A stretch of DNA of 64,000 nucleotides from Hirundichthys speculiger (GCA_018398805.1 JAGFBZ010001907.1:1-64000), one strand, 5' to 3'; counted from the first letter of the stretch, positions 32,802 through 45,500 are shown. Notes: a model not told the origin generated them from the letters alone. Program-made: numbers and translations.

Positions 32802-33651
32802 AAGCTGCAGGTGTTGCAGGATTCGAGCTCGAAAAAAACCCCAAAAAAGCCTTAAAAATAAAACCAGCAACGAGCCAACAAACTGTTGAAGGTTCAGCGA
32901 CGTGAAGAGTCTCCTCATCTCCTGCCCAGAAATCCATCCCAGCGAAGCGTCCTGGAGCAGCTGTACGTCCTCTGATCTGCTCGCTGGATCGTCTTCAGTT
33001 CTGATAAATAGATGGACGGCCAACATGTCATAATCTGTTAAAAGACGTGTCTGTGAGATGTGGAGAGAGCTGGTTGCTCTCTGAAGTTTGCCAGACTGAC
33101 CCCCAGTCTCCTCGTGTCCTGACGTGTCCTGACGTGTTCTTGGATACTAAACCAGATTTGTTCCACCATAAGAGTTCAGTCAGATTGAGACTCATCTGTC
33201 TCCATGTCTCCGAGTTGATGTCTTTCCTGATGAAACTGGATTTAAAAAAAACATCTTAATCGTCTCCAGACCTACTTTCCTTTGATAAAGTGAAAAAAGT
33301 GTCCAAAAACCTCCGAGCTACTGCTGATGTAAATCACAAGCTTTGTCCTTGAACGATATTTGATCAGTTAACTGGAGGACAACTTGGTGTCAATTGATCA
33401 CAAAGTCACGATACGATTCTTACTCGATCGATATGAGAAGGTACAGCACCTGTTAACTGAAACTTAAATATCAACTATTCTTAATTATGGGTTTAGCTAG
33501 AAAGTTAAATGGTGAGGAAGCAAAGATCAGCTGCTGTGAAGAGACTTGACGCCACGTCTTGATGAGGACGAGGTGATGTAAGCAGACACTGATGTCTGAT
33601 TGGTGTTTTTATATTGCATCTATGCTGTTGGACTGTTCATCAAATCGATGT
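32802..33651. other. intergenic sequence, nothing recognised
   Basis: A TCCTGACGTGT doublet lies near 33117-33139. No gene or repeat family recognised. Confidence 0.4.
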
Positions 33652-33904
33652 ATTGATACTAGGGCTGAGCAACGATTAAAATTTTTAATCGCGATTAATC
33701 ACATTGTATACGCAAAATCAAATAATGAATTCAAAAGTAGTGTAAAGGTCACTTTTATTGAAATGTTCTGCTGCCGTATGAACTAAGGTGCCATAACATT
33801 TGTTGTTCAAACACTTTTTACATCAGCACTTGTCAGTAACACATATTTAGTGTAAATCTCATCTTAAATAATGTCAAATAAAATAAAGCTTATTGCCACC
33901 GCTG

Positions 33905-34740
33905 TATTGGACCGGACCATATTGGCCTGAATATAGGACGATCTTTTAATCTAAAAGTCATATTCTTACAGAACCCTGGAGGTGACATGGAAATTCTTTG
34001 TTTTATATCTCGTAGGCACGACTTTTTATATCGTGTGCATGAGTTTTTATCTCGCACATGCGAGTTAGGTGTCATGAGTATTGTTTTTTTAATTATTTTT
34101 TTTACGAATTATGCACGTGTGAGTTGCTATTCTGCAGTCAGTCAGTGAGACCAGAATGCTGGTCAATTGTAATGGATCCATCACAAGTGTAAACAAGTGC
34201 TGACTTGTTTAAGTCAATCAGCTAGTTGTCTTCACTGAAGGTCTTAACCAGTTCAGTTCTGCTGGTTGAAACAAAAACCTGCAGCCACACGACCCTTTCA
34301 TGGATCAGTTTGACACCCCTGGACAGTCTCATCATTTTATTCTTTAAGTTAGGAATGCTTCATAGAGAGATACTTAGAAGCTTACCCTTATATGGTTTTA
34401 TTTTGAGCTGGAGGCATCTTAGAATCGTTGGAGAACACAAACTCAGCCGTCGACAGTTTTCGGACTTGCAGGATGTCATTGGTTTTATAAGTGAGCAATT
34501 GAGAGGCCCTGGGAGACATAATGGTTATCGGTTAAAACGCCTTCATTTTACCTTCTGTGGTGGCACTTTTTTCAAGCCTTTGAGCGAGTGGAAGTATGTA
34601 TGAAAATGCACTCTAGTTACAGTAAGTCGTATGCGCGAGATAATAAGTCGTGCACACGAGATAAAAAAAAATAATTTCCACGTCATCTCCAGGGCTCCGT
34701 ATATTCTCACAAATGGGGGTCGTTTTATAATGGAGGACTG
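33905..34740 (+). mobile_element. element with long inverted ends and integrase-core remnant
   Basis: Inner inverted repeats CCCTGGAGGTGACATGGAAA and, at the right, TTTCCACGTCATCTCCAGGG, each followed by ATCTCG/CACGAC motifs. Outer boundaries are approximate. Carries a protein fragment at about 34310-34550. Possibly an IS3EU-like DNA transposon, but I am unsure of the class. Confidence 0.5.
34310..34550 (+). pseudogene. integrase-core (DDE) transposase fragment
   Basis: Reads LDSLIILFFKLGMLHREI, LRSLPLYGFILSWRHLRI and SRRQFSDLQDVIGFISEQ, LRGPGRHNGYRLKRLH. The order LGxxxxEIL, helix, SDLxxVxxFIxxQLxGxGxxxGYR is the N-terminal part of the fish integrase-core transposase family that continues to a DDE domain; that domain is absent here. 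Confidence 0.55.
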
Positions 34741-34948
34741 GACTTTCTGTTGTCGTTACACATCTGTGCCACTAGATGGAGCCGCACTGCAGTAACCAGC
34801 TAGAGAACAGCAGGACAGTGAACACATGGAGCAGATCTGATGGAACATGGAGGAATGACGCAATCGTTTTGAACAAAGGGGTTTGAAAGTTTTGTTGCAG
34901 TCCAGAATTTTATTTCAGACAGAATTGTTAATATTGCTACCTGAGTTG

Positions 34949-36156
34949 TAAGGCTGAGCGATTTTATCGATTCTACGATATATATATCGATATTTTATTT
35001 CCCCAGAGAGTATCGATATTTCAGCCGCGGGTATCGATATTCTAAGCTCCCTTCAAAACCCCTGTGTCCCACACGGGTGCTCTTCCAGCAAAGTGCCATT
35101 TAGTCCTCCAGCCGCTATTGTCGCTGTAGAGCATTTCTAACAGGTTATCCAGAAGCTTCTTACTCTTCCAGCTAGAGCTGAGCCAGTCAGCAGAAAGGCG
35201 GCGAGTATAAACCCAGCGCCTGCGTGCTTAAAAGCAGATGTGTGGGAGCAGTTCGGGTTTAAAAAGAAAAACGGAAAGCGAAGATTTAGACAAAAGTATT
35301 GTGGTTTGCAAGCTGTGTCACACAAACGTGAAGTACTCTGGAAATACCAACAACCTGCGAGCCCACCTGAAACGTCACCACCCGGACAAGCTAATGCTAA
35401 CTGAGCGACCCCAAGAAGTTGCGGCGCGATCCGAAACAAACCACGCTGGACAGTGGCGGCGGTTAATGCTACAAGTTTTCATCTACTTCACCTAGGTCGC
35501 AGAAAATCACAGAGTCCATTGCTTCTTTATTTGTCAGGATTTGAGACCGTATTCAGTGGTGGAAAACGGCGACTTTAAGGGCTGTGTTTACTCTCGCGGC
35601 AATGTGTCGCAGTTAGCTTGTCACAGAGATGCCGCAGTTACTTTTGATTTATGCTCAATTTTGAAGCGCATCTGCGCTATGTTATTCAACGCCACAACGG
35701 AGAGGGACGATCACGAACTAGCTAAACTTACTAAACTTGTCTCTTGCATTTTTCCACTTCCTCACTGTCTCAGCCGTATCCAGACCCACATTCATCGCTA
35801 TCTCCCTCCATGAATTACTAGAATATGTGCTGTCTTTGTAGTGTGGAGAACCAGAATCGTACAGATGTGGGTACTTCCTCATTTCTTTGATGACGCGCTA
35901 TTTTCTACGCGGATGTAGAATTGACCAATCAGAGGCCTCCTTTCTCTCCTCTCTGCGGCACTGTCTGCGGTCACCTACAGTTCAGTTCAATTAATTCAAA
36001 CAAAGTCATTGGAACACTCACAGGATGTCACCAAAATCACTTTGTCCCTTTCGGAAAATTATGTAAATGTATTGTAAGATGAATATTAATATATATCGTA
36101 TCGTGAGCTGAATATCGTGTATCGTATCGTGAGATTAGTGTATCGCTACAGCCCTA
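34949..36156 (+). mobile_element. hAT-type family C copy 3 with BED-finger remnant
   Basis: TAAGGCTGAGCGATTTTATC to TATCGCTACAGCCCTA, with a perfect 8-bp duplication CTGAGTTG (34941-34948, 36157-36164). Internal coding remnant at 35238-35600 absent from short copies: the more autonomous form of family C. Confidence 0.88.
35238..35600 (+). pseudogene. hAT (ZBED-type) transposase N-terminal remnant
   Basis: Reads MCGSSSGLKRKTESEDLD, KSIVVCKLCHTNVKYSGN, TNNLRAHLKRHHPDK, a BED finger. A frame-broken stretch (about 35510-35570) then contains LRPYSVVENGDF, a motif that follows the BED finger in this transposase family. Stops and a frame change make it non-functional. Confidence 0.72.
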
Positions 36157-36366
36157 CTGAGTTGCTACCCGAACTGTGAAGTACATGGATTTTTACCGTT
36201 AGCTTTTCCAATTGTCTTCCAGCTCCGCAGCAGCCAGTAACAGACTTTTCAAAACAAAAGCATGTGAGCAACATGTGTTAACGCGCGATAAAATAAATGT
36301 CAGCGTTAATAAATTAATAAGTTAATGTGACAATAACGCGTTAACTGGCCCAGTACTAATTGATAC

Positions 36367-38194
36367 AGATCAATCTATCTCATCTCTCTCCTGCAGAGAT
36401 GAGCTCATCTTCATGTCTGATCCGACCTGCACCAAGCTAAAGATCAGGTCTTTGGTGTCTGGGGACTTTACAGACCCGGATGGTTCTTTCCTGTGTTCCT
36501 GGAGCAGATAAACTCTCTGCAGGTCCCACCGCTGACCTGCTGGGGGGAAATGGACGACAGATGTTCCTGCAGGGTGTAATTCCTCTTCAAAAATGTCTTT
36601 GCTTGGTGCCCAAATCAGGATTCATGTAAATGCAGGTTTTCCCATCTGAACAGTTTCACCTCAACGAGACCAGAGCCGGTTATTCAGTTGTAAACAAAAA
36701 TGATGCATCCGGGTCACATCTTTTCCAAACGCTTTCGTCTCTGGTCCAGTCTGCTGCTCGGTTCGCTGCCTCGAGGGGATGAACGAAGACACGAGCCACA
36801 TGCAAACAGGAGAGATGAAAGGAAGCGATCGGAAACAACCTCTGAAAAGAACTCACAAGCAAAGAAACTGACTCAGATGGCGAGGAGGCCATGAGGGGCC
36901 CGAACACGTGATGCTCAACAACCGGTTCATCAGTGTTGTTTTGTGTTTCCCGTCCAGATTTCTCTCACCTGATCGCATCAATATTCACTTGAGATAAAGA
37001 GCATGACGAGGCGGAATCATCTTTGGAGCAAACAGGAACAGAAAGCTGCTGCCGTTAATCTTCGAACCGTCCCGCCATCATCTCTGCGTTTCAGCCAAAA
37101 TCAGGGATGAGAAGCTCCGAGGCCGTTTGATCTCAATAAATCTTTCATCTCAGTCTTTAAGGTTTTACGGGAAAATGCGGGTTGATTTCTGGAAACTTTG
37201 TGATGAAAGCTGCTGCAGTTCTGCACAGATGAATAAACTTTAGAGCCCAAAGATGCGAGTGAGGGGATTTAAGATATATATTTATTACATTTCTAATAAA
37301 AATGAGCTGTTTGGTTCATTAGAGCATCAACTGATCTTTAAAGTGGAGATTCACAGCATCCTTTCACTGTAAACAACAAACAGAGACGTTTCTACCTGCG
37401 AACCTGTCAACAGGTGACATTTACTCACAGCAGAGAAACAAACAGAGACAAACAGACCGACACAAGCGCAATAAAACGTTCCTGCCGTCTGAAATATCAA
37501 ATCTGTTTGGGATTTTCTGTTCTCTCCGTCTCATCTGCAGTAAAAGCTCCTCAGACGGGTTCATCAGCAGTTATTTACGTGTTTGGAGTCATAAATGAGC
37601 TCAAAGTCAAACTCTCTTCATCAAGACCTTCAATAACAGACAGAACATTCAAGGTTTCAGCTGTCAGACTGTCCTGGTGGAAAGAAGAGGAAACTAGTAA
37701 ATTAAAACTTTCCACTGTCATTAAAAAAAAAACACACAGATAGAGAGTTTTCCAGGGTTCATGAAGGAGCAGAAAAAGTTTTTAAAAAGGTCAGTTCTGA
37801 ATTCCTTTAAGAGTTTACATAAAGGCTCATAAATGCAGTTATGTCCAGTTTGGTCTCCGTTAACTCCTCCACAGGATCCTCAGGGGCCTTCTAGACCAAA
37901 TACCGTTTCAAAACTGACTGATCGAACTGCCAGAACCTGCAGTTCACCACATGACCACTAGGGCTCCAGAAGTAAGTCAGTTTACATTGATCTCAACTTT
38001 AAAAGAACTAAGCTCCAGCTTCCGGGTTGAAACAGTCCAGTAAGTAACAAAAATTGTAATTCCTCGACGGACCACTAGGTGCTAAAACAGCGCAAATCTC
38101 CTCCGACTCCCTTTACAGCAGAAATAATATCCATGAGAACTGGTCACTTCTACCACATCAGGTCCAAATATATTAATCAGCAATTTTATGGAGG
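36367..38194. other. intergenic sequence, nothing recognised
   Basis: No exon similarity or element termini seen between the nested hAT and the SINE-like block. Confidence 0.4.
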
Positions 38195-38290
38195 CTTGAC
38201 TGACCTGATGCGCCACCAGGACTCAAACCAGGGACCTCCAACATGGTAGGCAGCGCTGCCACCAAGCAATCAGGGAGGTCTTCCAGCCAT
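38195..38290 (-). repeat. tRNA-derived SINE-like head
   Basis: On the minus strand GGTGGCAGCGCTGCCTACCA is followed by GGTCCCTGGTTTGAGTCCTG, matching a Pol III B box (GGTTCRANTCC with one change) at a spacing from an A-box-like segment seen in fish tRNA SINEs. Body and tail are unclear. Confidence 0.45.
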
Positions 38291-38539
38291 CCATCCATCT
38301 TCCATACCTGTTTGGTATTACCTGTTTAGGTCCCAGAAGAGCCTTGCCGGTCAAAAGTGATGTAAAGTTATACTAATTATCATCCTGGGTTAACATGAGC
38401 TCAGCCAGCCGAGCTAAAGCAGCTAACGCTAACTGAACTCAGGTGGCTGTGTTCCAACCAGCTACTCAGTCCTGCTCCTTCCATCTTTTTTTACAACTTG
38501 GCAAGTCACAATATGAAGAAAAGAGGCTTCAAAATCACT

Positions 38540-38880
38540 GCAGAGAACCAGTGGGTGACGTCACCCAGGGTTTGTCCGGTTCTTCTTATACATTCTATGA
38601 TAAGCCCACAGAAATGTCCGGCAGGCGCGCATCACTTTAGCTACTGAGCACTTTTGGTGAACTTCTTCTCAGCTGGAAGTCTTCTCCTCCCATCCCATAA
38701 CATGTTCAGGCAAACTGGTAATACTGGTAATACTGACAACCAGGGATGTTTGTTTCTCCCTTTTGCACATATTTTTCATGAATCAGGGTTGGGCAGAGTC
38801 AGCTCACTTCACAACCAGAAAAACCTGTGGGTGACGTCACAGAGGGGCGTCCAGTTTATTCTTTAATACAGTCTATGTTC
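38540..38880. repeat. paired repeat fragments with TGACGTCA palindromes
   Basis: GTGGGTGACGTCACCCAGGG followed by TATACATTCTATG (about 38551-38599) recurs as GTGGGTGACGTCACAGAGGG with ATACAGTCTATG (about 38827-38876). These look like two fragments of one fish repeat. The CRE-like octamers belong to the repeat. Confidence 0.5.
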
Positions 38881-39039
38881 AAGACCTTCTGGATTTATCA
38901 AAAGTGCATTACTGAGTTTTAATTCTTGCCCCTGGACAAAGTTGAAGCAGCTAAAGTTCTGCTCTGAAATGACGCACACAGAGGTGTCCACGTCAGGTCG
39001 CTGTTTCACCCCTTAAAAAAAAAATAAAAAAATCTTCCA

Positions 39040-39482
39040 GGTCCTGGCTGCGGGAGCGCGTATCGCTCCTGAGAGGGAGCGCGCTTAAACCTGAGAGCGA
39101 CCCGCCTGTGAACCCGAAGGTTCGGCTCAGAGCGCAGCTCCTGACGCGGACTTCCGAACCGGCTGGTTGCTGCCGGTTCGCGCCGTTTCAGTGGAATATT
39201 TCACTTTCTCTGCGTTTTTGGACCGGAACCTGCATATTATCCCCCTCTCTCTCTCGTCTTTGATCTAAAGTGATGCCGCGGTGTGATGAAACCGCGCGTA
39301 AAAGGTGACGAACGAGGCGCAGGAATCTGATTTACAGGCGCCGCTCGACGCGCTGAAACCTCAGCCTTCCGCGTGCGCTCTGGTTGCATTTACGCGCGCG
39401 TGCTTCCTGCTGAAGATGACAGTCGGATGAGCGCGAGCTGCTGTTCTGGAGGCTGGAAACCTGCGCTGGATGAGATGTCACC
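39040..39482 (+). promoter_or_regulatory. GC/CpG-rich 5' flank and 5' UTR of the GPCR gene
   Basis: The sequence shifts from A/T-rich repeats to CpG-rich unique DNA (many CGCG, GCGC and GAGCGC motifs) just before the signal-peptide ATG. This fits a CpG-type promoter with no clear TATA box. The transcription start cannot be placed. Confidence 0.45.
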
Positions 39483-39542
39483 ATGTCCTTTACGCACCGG
39501 CTCGCGCTGCTGCTGCTGCTCGGCTTCACCTTCATCCAGGCG
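39483..39542 (+). CDS. vipr2: class B1 GPCR exon 1: start codon and signal peptide
   Basis: ATG at 39483 in a favourable context (CACCATGT). It encodes 20 residues: a short basic-polar head, then LALLLLLGF and TFIQA, a classic signal peptide, ending at donor GTCAGT. Upstream sequence is GC-rich without a coding exon. A second ATG at 39475 lies in another frame. Confidence 0.72.
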
Positions 39543-42500
39543 GTCAGTCCTCTGATTAACCCTCAGAAGCTTCATGTAGTTAAACATGTCAGGCTTATTC
39601 TTATTTTTAGGGACTTTGCTTTGACTTTTCTGAAATTTAACATGATTCTCACACAGATGTTTCCTCGTCATAACGCTCCTGTATTGGCTGCACAGTAATT
39701 TAATTTTAGTTATATCACATTCATTTGTTGTTTTCCTGACAAGAACTCGCTTTTTTGTGCCTTTTGTTGTTGTTGTATTTCTACCTGTGTTTTAATTCTG
39801 TAACGGTGAGAGGATTCATTGTAGTTCAGAGCTTTAAATCAGAAGCAAACCTTACATTTCTCCGATGAAACATTCCTGCAGCCTTTTCCTCTGCAGCTGT
39901 TTTATTTTATTTTTATTGTTTTTGGAGGACAGTGGTGAAAGCATCAGCTACAGACTCGCTCTTGGCTCGTTTTTTTTCATATTCTGATAACAGAGATGTA
40001 AACTGTTGACGGATTTGTTCCTTTTTTGGGTTTGGATACAACAGCAGGCAGCTTTAAGTGGATGATTCACTTCAACTTAGCTTCAGCAGATGCCACTGAG
40101 GTGACGTCATATATCCAGAAACCCACTGAAGACAGAGAAACACTGACTTGTTTATGATTTCACTCAGAGGCAAAGCTTCCTGGTGTTTTATGCTTTGAGC
40201 TGATTATCTGTAGGGATGCACGATAACTATCGGGTCGATAACAGGAAATTATAACGTCATTCCGATAAGTCCGATATCACGACGAAAAGCCCCGATAACA
40301 TATATATTTCTGTCAACATGGCAGTGCCTCGCTCCCTCTGAGCCTTAAATGACCGGCAGTCATTTAAGACTCAAGTGACGTCATCATAATCAGAAAAAAC
40401 GATTTCTCAATCAGGAAAATCACGAATACCCCCTCATGCCAGAAAACAACTTGTAAAGTCGGTCATAATTTTAGTAGTTGCTAACTTGAATCGATATTCA
40501 TAGTATTTCCCCTCATGTTACACATAAAAAAGAAAAAAAAATAGAAAAGGCTGAAAGAACGACTAGCAAACGAGGAAACTTCGGAATTTACGTTACACCT
40601 TGAATGCAGCCTGAAGCACAGCGTGCTGATCACAACAAACATGGCGGCGTGGAACTTCATTAAAGTTTCAGAAGATAGTTTGGTGGTTATTTGGGCCAAT
40701 TCCAATTCCTCTCTTAACCCTCAATCTCAACCCTCGCCCTTAACCCTCAATTTTTGGCCCTCAATCTTAACCCTTGAAAGTAAGTGTGAGGGTTATCTTG
40801 TGACTTAGAAATGGGACACCCCTCGAGTGCAGTTACGTCATCAGACTGAAATGTATCAGAGCCCGTGTTGTCTCTGTATTTCCTGAAATGACTCAGGGAT
40901 AATATTGAAAAGAGCGCTGTATATTCTCTAAATAATATTAGCAAATAACACAATAGAGGATACATTATTCAGTCCTCCGTCGCTACACAACAAGGTATAC
41001 AAGTAACGTGAAGCCGCCTGGGACCGCCGACGGGATCGGGACCGCTGACGGGACCCGGACCGCTGGCGGGACCGGGACGGCTCAACGGGACCAGCGACGA
41101 GTACAAGTAACGTGAAGCCGACCTGGACCGCTAACGGGACGCGGACCGCCGACGGGACCGGGACCGCAACGGTCAGCGGTCCGGGTCCCGTCAGCGGTCC
41201 GGGTCGGCTTCACGTTACTTTGTTGTGTAGCGACGGAGGACCTGAATAATGTACCGGGACCACCGACGAGTACAACGTGAAGCCGACGGGACGGCCGGTT
41301 CGGCAGCAAACATCGTAAAGTAAAAAAAATTAATGTTACGCAACAACGATGTTAATCCATGAAAAAAGTCTCAAACAAACATAATAAAATGGTTTCGTAA
41401 CATTTATATCTTTAAGATATACGAACTTACGTTTGTAGCTAGCTTCTGGATAGCCCTTACTTACAAGGGTGGTGTCGGAAAATCTCAATTTTGAGGGCGA
41501 TACAGCCCTTAAACTCGTCCCTCAACTTGATGTCCCTTAGAATTGGGACAGCACTTGCCCTTAGCGGGAACGCGCATTTTTGAGATTGAGGGTTGAGATT
41601 GAGGGTTAAGGGAGGAATTGGAATTCACCCCAAGTCACGAATCCTCCGAGTGAATTCTACGAGGAGGGAAGCACAAGCTTTAATACGTAAAACCTGATCA
41701 GCCACCTACAACATAACAATCGCTTCCATGGAGTTTTGAAATCACGCTAACGTGAGCTAATGCTAACGTGTGCAAGCCAGCAGCAGTCTCCCCTCCCCTT
41801 ATCTCTCATCTAAAGCTTCCATGAGATTAAAAAAAACAAAAACAAAGAATCAATGATCCTCATTTACTTTAATTAAAGGTATTAATTTAAATGGAACCAC
41901 AAGTCAATATCCTTTAAATGTTCATCTTTTTCAGTTAGTAATTCTGATGCATGTATTTCCATCAGTTCAAGGAGCCTTTATTTTTTATATCAGTCAGTAA
42001 TGAACCTTATTTAAGTTGATGTGAGATGTCAAATAGGTTTGTTTGATGGATTTACGAAAATGTTTGAGAGTCTTGCCAATAGTTTTATATTGGAAAAAAT
42101 AAATATCTGTTCATTTAAAGAGTCCAAACTATTTTTGATTTTGTTCATGTAATCATTTTAGGTATATGTGCACATATACCTAAAATCATGACATTTCATG
42201 AACAAAATCCCTGTTATCAGTTATCGGTATCGGTTTTAAAAAAAAAGTTTTCGTGCATCCCTAATTATCTGAATTCATGACTGTTTGACCTCAGAGCCAC
42301 AGATGCAAAGATAGATGTGAAAACCTAAAATATTAGTTTCTTCTGTCCCCAAACGGTCATTAAAAGCCTCAGAAAGCCTCAGCGCTGCTCAGTTGGTGTG
42401 TGAAGTCTACTTCCCACACCGGTTCGTCTCAAACTCTCCCGTAAAGGTGCCACACAAACATTTTGCCCAGCTGTGATGTTTTATCTCCCGTCCGCGGATT

Positions 42501-45500
42501 TATGGCGTGTTTACGTGCTCTACAGCCCGTGAGTCATGCGTGTTTCTCCTCTCGTGGATCACACACTGAGCAGGAGACCCTGAAGCTTCCTGTGGTCTCG
42601 TATCAGTGACTGACGTCTTGCAGCATTGTGCAACGTTTCGTGGTTTCTCTCTCTCGGATGTGAGAAAAGGGACATCACACCATAAGACCTGTGCAACAAG
42701 AGAGCTGCAGCTCATCAGCCGTGTGCATGTGTGTGTGTGTGTGTGCGCTCAACCTTTAAGGTTAATACATTCTTCTTCCTGCATTGATCTGCGGAGGACA
42801 GAGTCAATGCTAACAGTGGCTGTTAGCATCAGGAGCTAACAGCCACTGATGCATCTTTAAAGGGGATGTTTCCAAACACAAATATGTGCCGTGGTTTATT
42901 TTGCAGCCGTGAAGGAGCTGCAGCTGTAAACTGAGCATGAAGATGCTGCAGGGCGGCATGTTGGTAAAGCCGGACATCCTTTTACCTCACGACTGATGAA
43001 AACGGACGCTGCCGCTCAGACCGGGCTCTTAAACCGATCGGTTATAGATTTGTTGGTTCGGGGTTTTTTTCTTTTCTTTTCTTTAATCCGTTTGAGTGCG
43101 AGTTCAAAAGTGACTCTTTCAAATCTAAGGTGATCCGGATAAGAGACACTGAGAAATCAATCAGGTCTTAAAAGGACCTAAATGTCATGATTTATTGAAC
43201 AAAAACAAATCAAAACACAAAAGAACACCTTCAGAAGTGATAAATTGAAGTCTTTTCTGACTCGTTCTTCATCCATCAAGCGATGCAGCTCTTCTGTTTG
43301 TCTGTTCTTTGACTCGTCCATTTCAAAACCTAATTTATTTTATTTTTAAGTCATTTTTAATGTAGATTTGCTGCATTGCTTCAGATTATTATCCTGCTTC
43401 ACGGTCCCGTAGCTGTCAGATGACCTCACATGTGTCTGCAGAATATTCTGCTGTACAGTTCGTGGTCTGGGCTGTTTCCTTTACCTGCAGGCCCACATCA
43501 CCATCCCTCCACCACCGTGCACGGTTGGTCTCACCGGGGAACGCGGTGGTTTGTTCAGATTCAGCTTTGCGAGCCATTTTTATCTTTTTCCTGACAGCCC
43601 TTCAAAAAAAAAACTAAAACATGTTCAGTCTTGGTCTTGAACATGGAATATAAGGTCTGTGGTAGGGGTGCTCCGATCAATCGGTGACCTGATCGGATCG
43701 GCCGATATGCATATGATCGGGATCGGTCAGAATTGTCATTCAAGCCAATCAAAAGAGCCGATCAAAAACGCTCTATTCTCGTGCGCATACACTGTGTATA
43801 GACCTTTTCGGGCCAGCCCCCCGGAAGTACCCCGTCCGCCATTGCTGGGTTGTGCTACAGAGCGACACTTTCACCGGCTCGCAGATTAACCAGTGTTTTT
43901 CTCTTTTTACAAATATATATTTTTATAATGTCGAGTCGGTCGAGTGGGAATACATGTTCCCTCATAAACTGTGCCAACAATGGCGTGAAAATTCAACAAT
44001 GGAAGAAGAAAGAATGTGAAATACACAAGCCTTTACTGCACGAAGACTGCCTTGTTTGCAGAACAAGAAGTTAGGAAGACGTGGGTGAAAAATATCAACA
44101 GAAAGGACTTTGTTCCAAATGAATACAGCCGGGTGAGTTTTCGTTAACATTCAATCTCGTACTACTCATAGTCTCACTGAGAGTCCCGGACGATTCTGGC
44201 CAAAAGAACAGCAGTATGAGGCTACTGTAGCCCTTCGTACTAGCACAAGCCTATAAATGAATGAATGAATGAATGACTGACTTAGGAGAATGATAAAATA
44301 AATTAAATATAACATTAACACATAGCCTAATTTACCGCTAGCGTTAACGTTACAGTAGCATAATCTTTATGGCTTGTTGACATTAGTTATAACCAGCGTT
44401 GCAGCGTTCCACAGTTTTTAGTGTTTGGTTATGGGAATAGATCATGCTATTTCCATAACCAATCATTAAAAACAGAGATAAACTACCTTCATCTGTAACT
44501 GAAGGCCACTGCCTAACATCATCAATGCAAGACATGTCTGCGTTATCAGTAACAAATGCTCCACGCTGCTGTGTTTGGGTTAGTTGGTGGAGCACCGCAC
44601 ACTCCAGTTATGGCGGGGCCACTAGGGGGCGCATGTCCACAATTTTTAAAGTCGAAAAGGTCTAAGACAGCAAGAAACAAAGGGAAATAAATACAATCGG
44701 TGATCAGTATCGGATCGGCCGATATTGATTTCAGTGATCGGTGATCGGCCCCAAAAACCCTGATCGGAGCACCCCTAATCTGTGGGGTTTGAGATTGTCC
44801 CGAAAATCTGACTCCTGTAACTGTAAACATACAGTCATGGAAAAAATTATTAGACCACCCTTGTTTTCTTCAGTTTCTTGTTCATTTTAATGCCTGGTAC
44901 AACTAAAGGTACATTTGTTTGGACAAACATAATGATAACCACAAAGATTCCTCATAAGAGTTTTATTTAAGAGCTGATATCTTACCATTTTCCATGGTTT
45001 TCTTGATTATAACCTAAATCACTTAAGTTTTTACATCAATAGCTATGGTGTTGTGTTGCCAAAAACACTGCTTTTATGCATTCAGTGTTTTCTTTTCTGT
45101 CTGTTTTGGTCACATGATGACGTTTAGTGGTACCAGGTATTAAAATGAACAAGAAAGTGAAGAAACAATGGCGGTCTAATAATTTTTTCCATGACTGTAT
45201 AATAGCTTCTCACTGGACCTCCCAGGAGACGGTCTCCTGGAAATGTTTCTGCTTGTTAATTATCTTTTCTCTGTGAAACGAGTCGTAGAGTAGAACTTAC
45301 TCTTCTGTTAGAACCTCCAGAAATCATCTAAAATCTTATTTTTATGGTCTCTGCCCTACAGGGTGGGTATCTATACTTTTCAACTGGCTTCACCATCAAG
45401 CATCAAAAGTCTTAGTGCCGTTTGGTGACACCGGTCCAAACATCAGACCACCACCTGATACTGAAGGTCTGGAGGAGGATTTTTCCTTCTTAATATCTAA

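Larger units (their letters stand above)
33660..36358. mobile_element. hAT-type family D copy 2, reverse, with two nested elements
   Basis: TAGGGCTGAGCAACG to ACTGGCCCAGTACTA, with a perfect 8-bp duplication ATTGATAC (33652-33659, 36359-36366). The body equals the 0.87-kb copy at 2724 in reverse, expanded by insertions at about 33905-34740 and 34949-36156. Confidence 0.85.
40211..42263. mobile_element. hAT-type element (TAGGGATGCACG family), host of a MITE
   Basis: Ends TAGGGATGCACGATAAC and TTTTCGTGCATCCCTA with a perfect 8-bp duplication ATTATCTG (40203-40210, 42264-42271). Subterminal TATCGG motifs. The last 13 bases of the window start another copy. Confidence 0.85.
43663..44777. mobile_element. 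hAT-type element hosting a THAP-bearing element
   Basis: TAGGGGTGCTCCGATC and GATCGGAGCACCCCTA; flanks GTCTGTGG and ATCTGTGG match at 7 of 8. Subterminal GATCGG/CCGATC repeats. Most of the interior is the insertion at 43799-44664. Confidence 0.85.

Noticed and set aside
38551..38839. TGACGTCA octamers as cAMP-response elements near the GPCR gene
   Set aside because: Both lie in paired copies of an interspersed repeat, so they are better explained by the repeat than by a promoter.
39373..39555. Open frame upstream of and overlapping the signal-peptide exon
   Set aside because: Different frame, no signal or receptor features; the ATG at 39483 gives a proper signal peptide and donor site.
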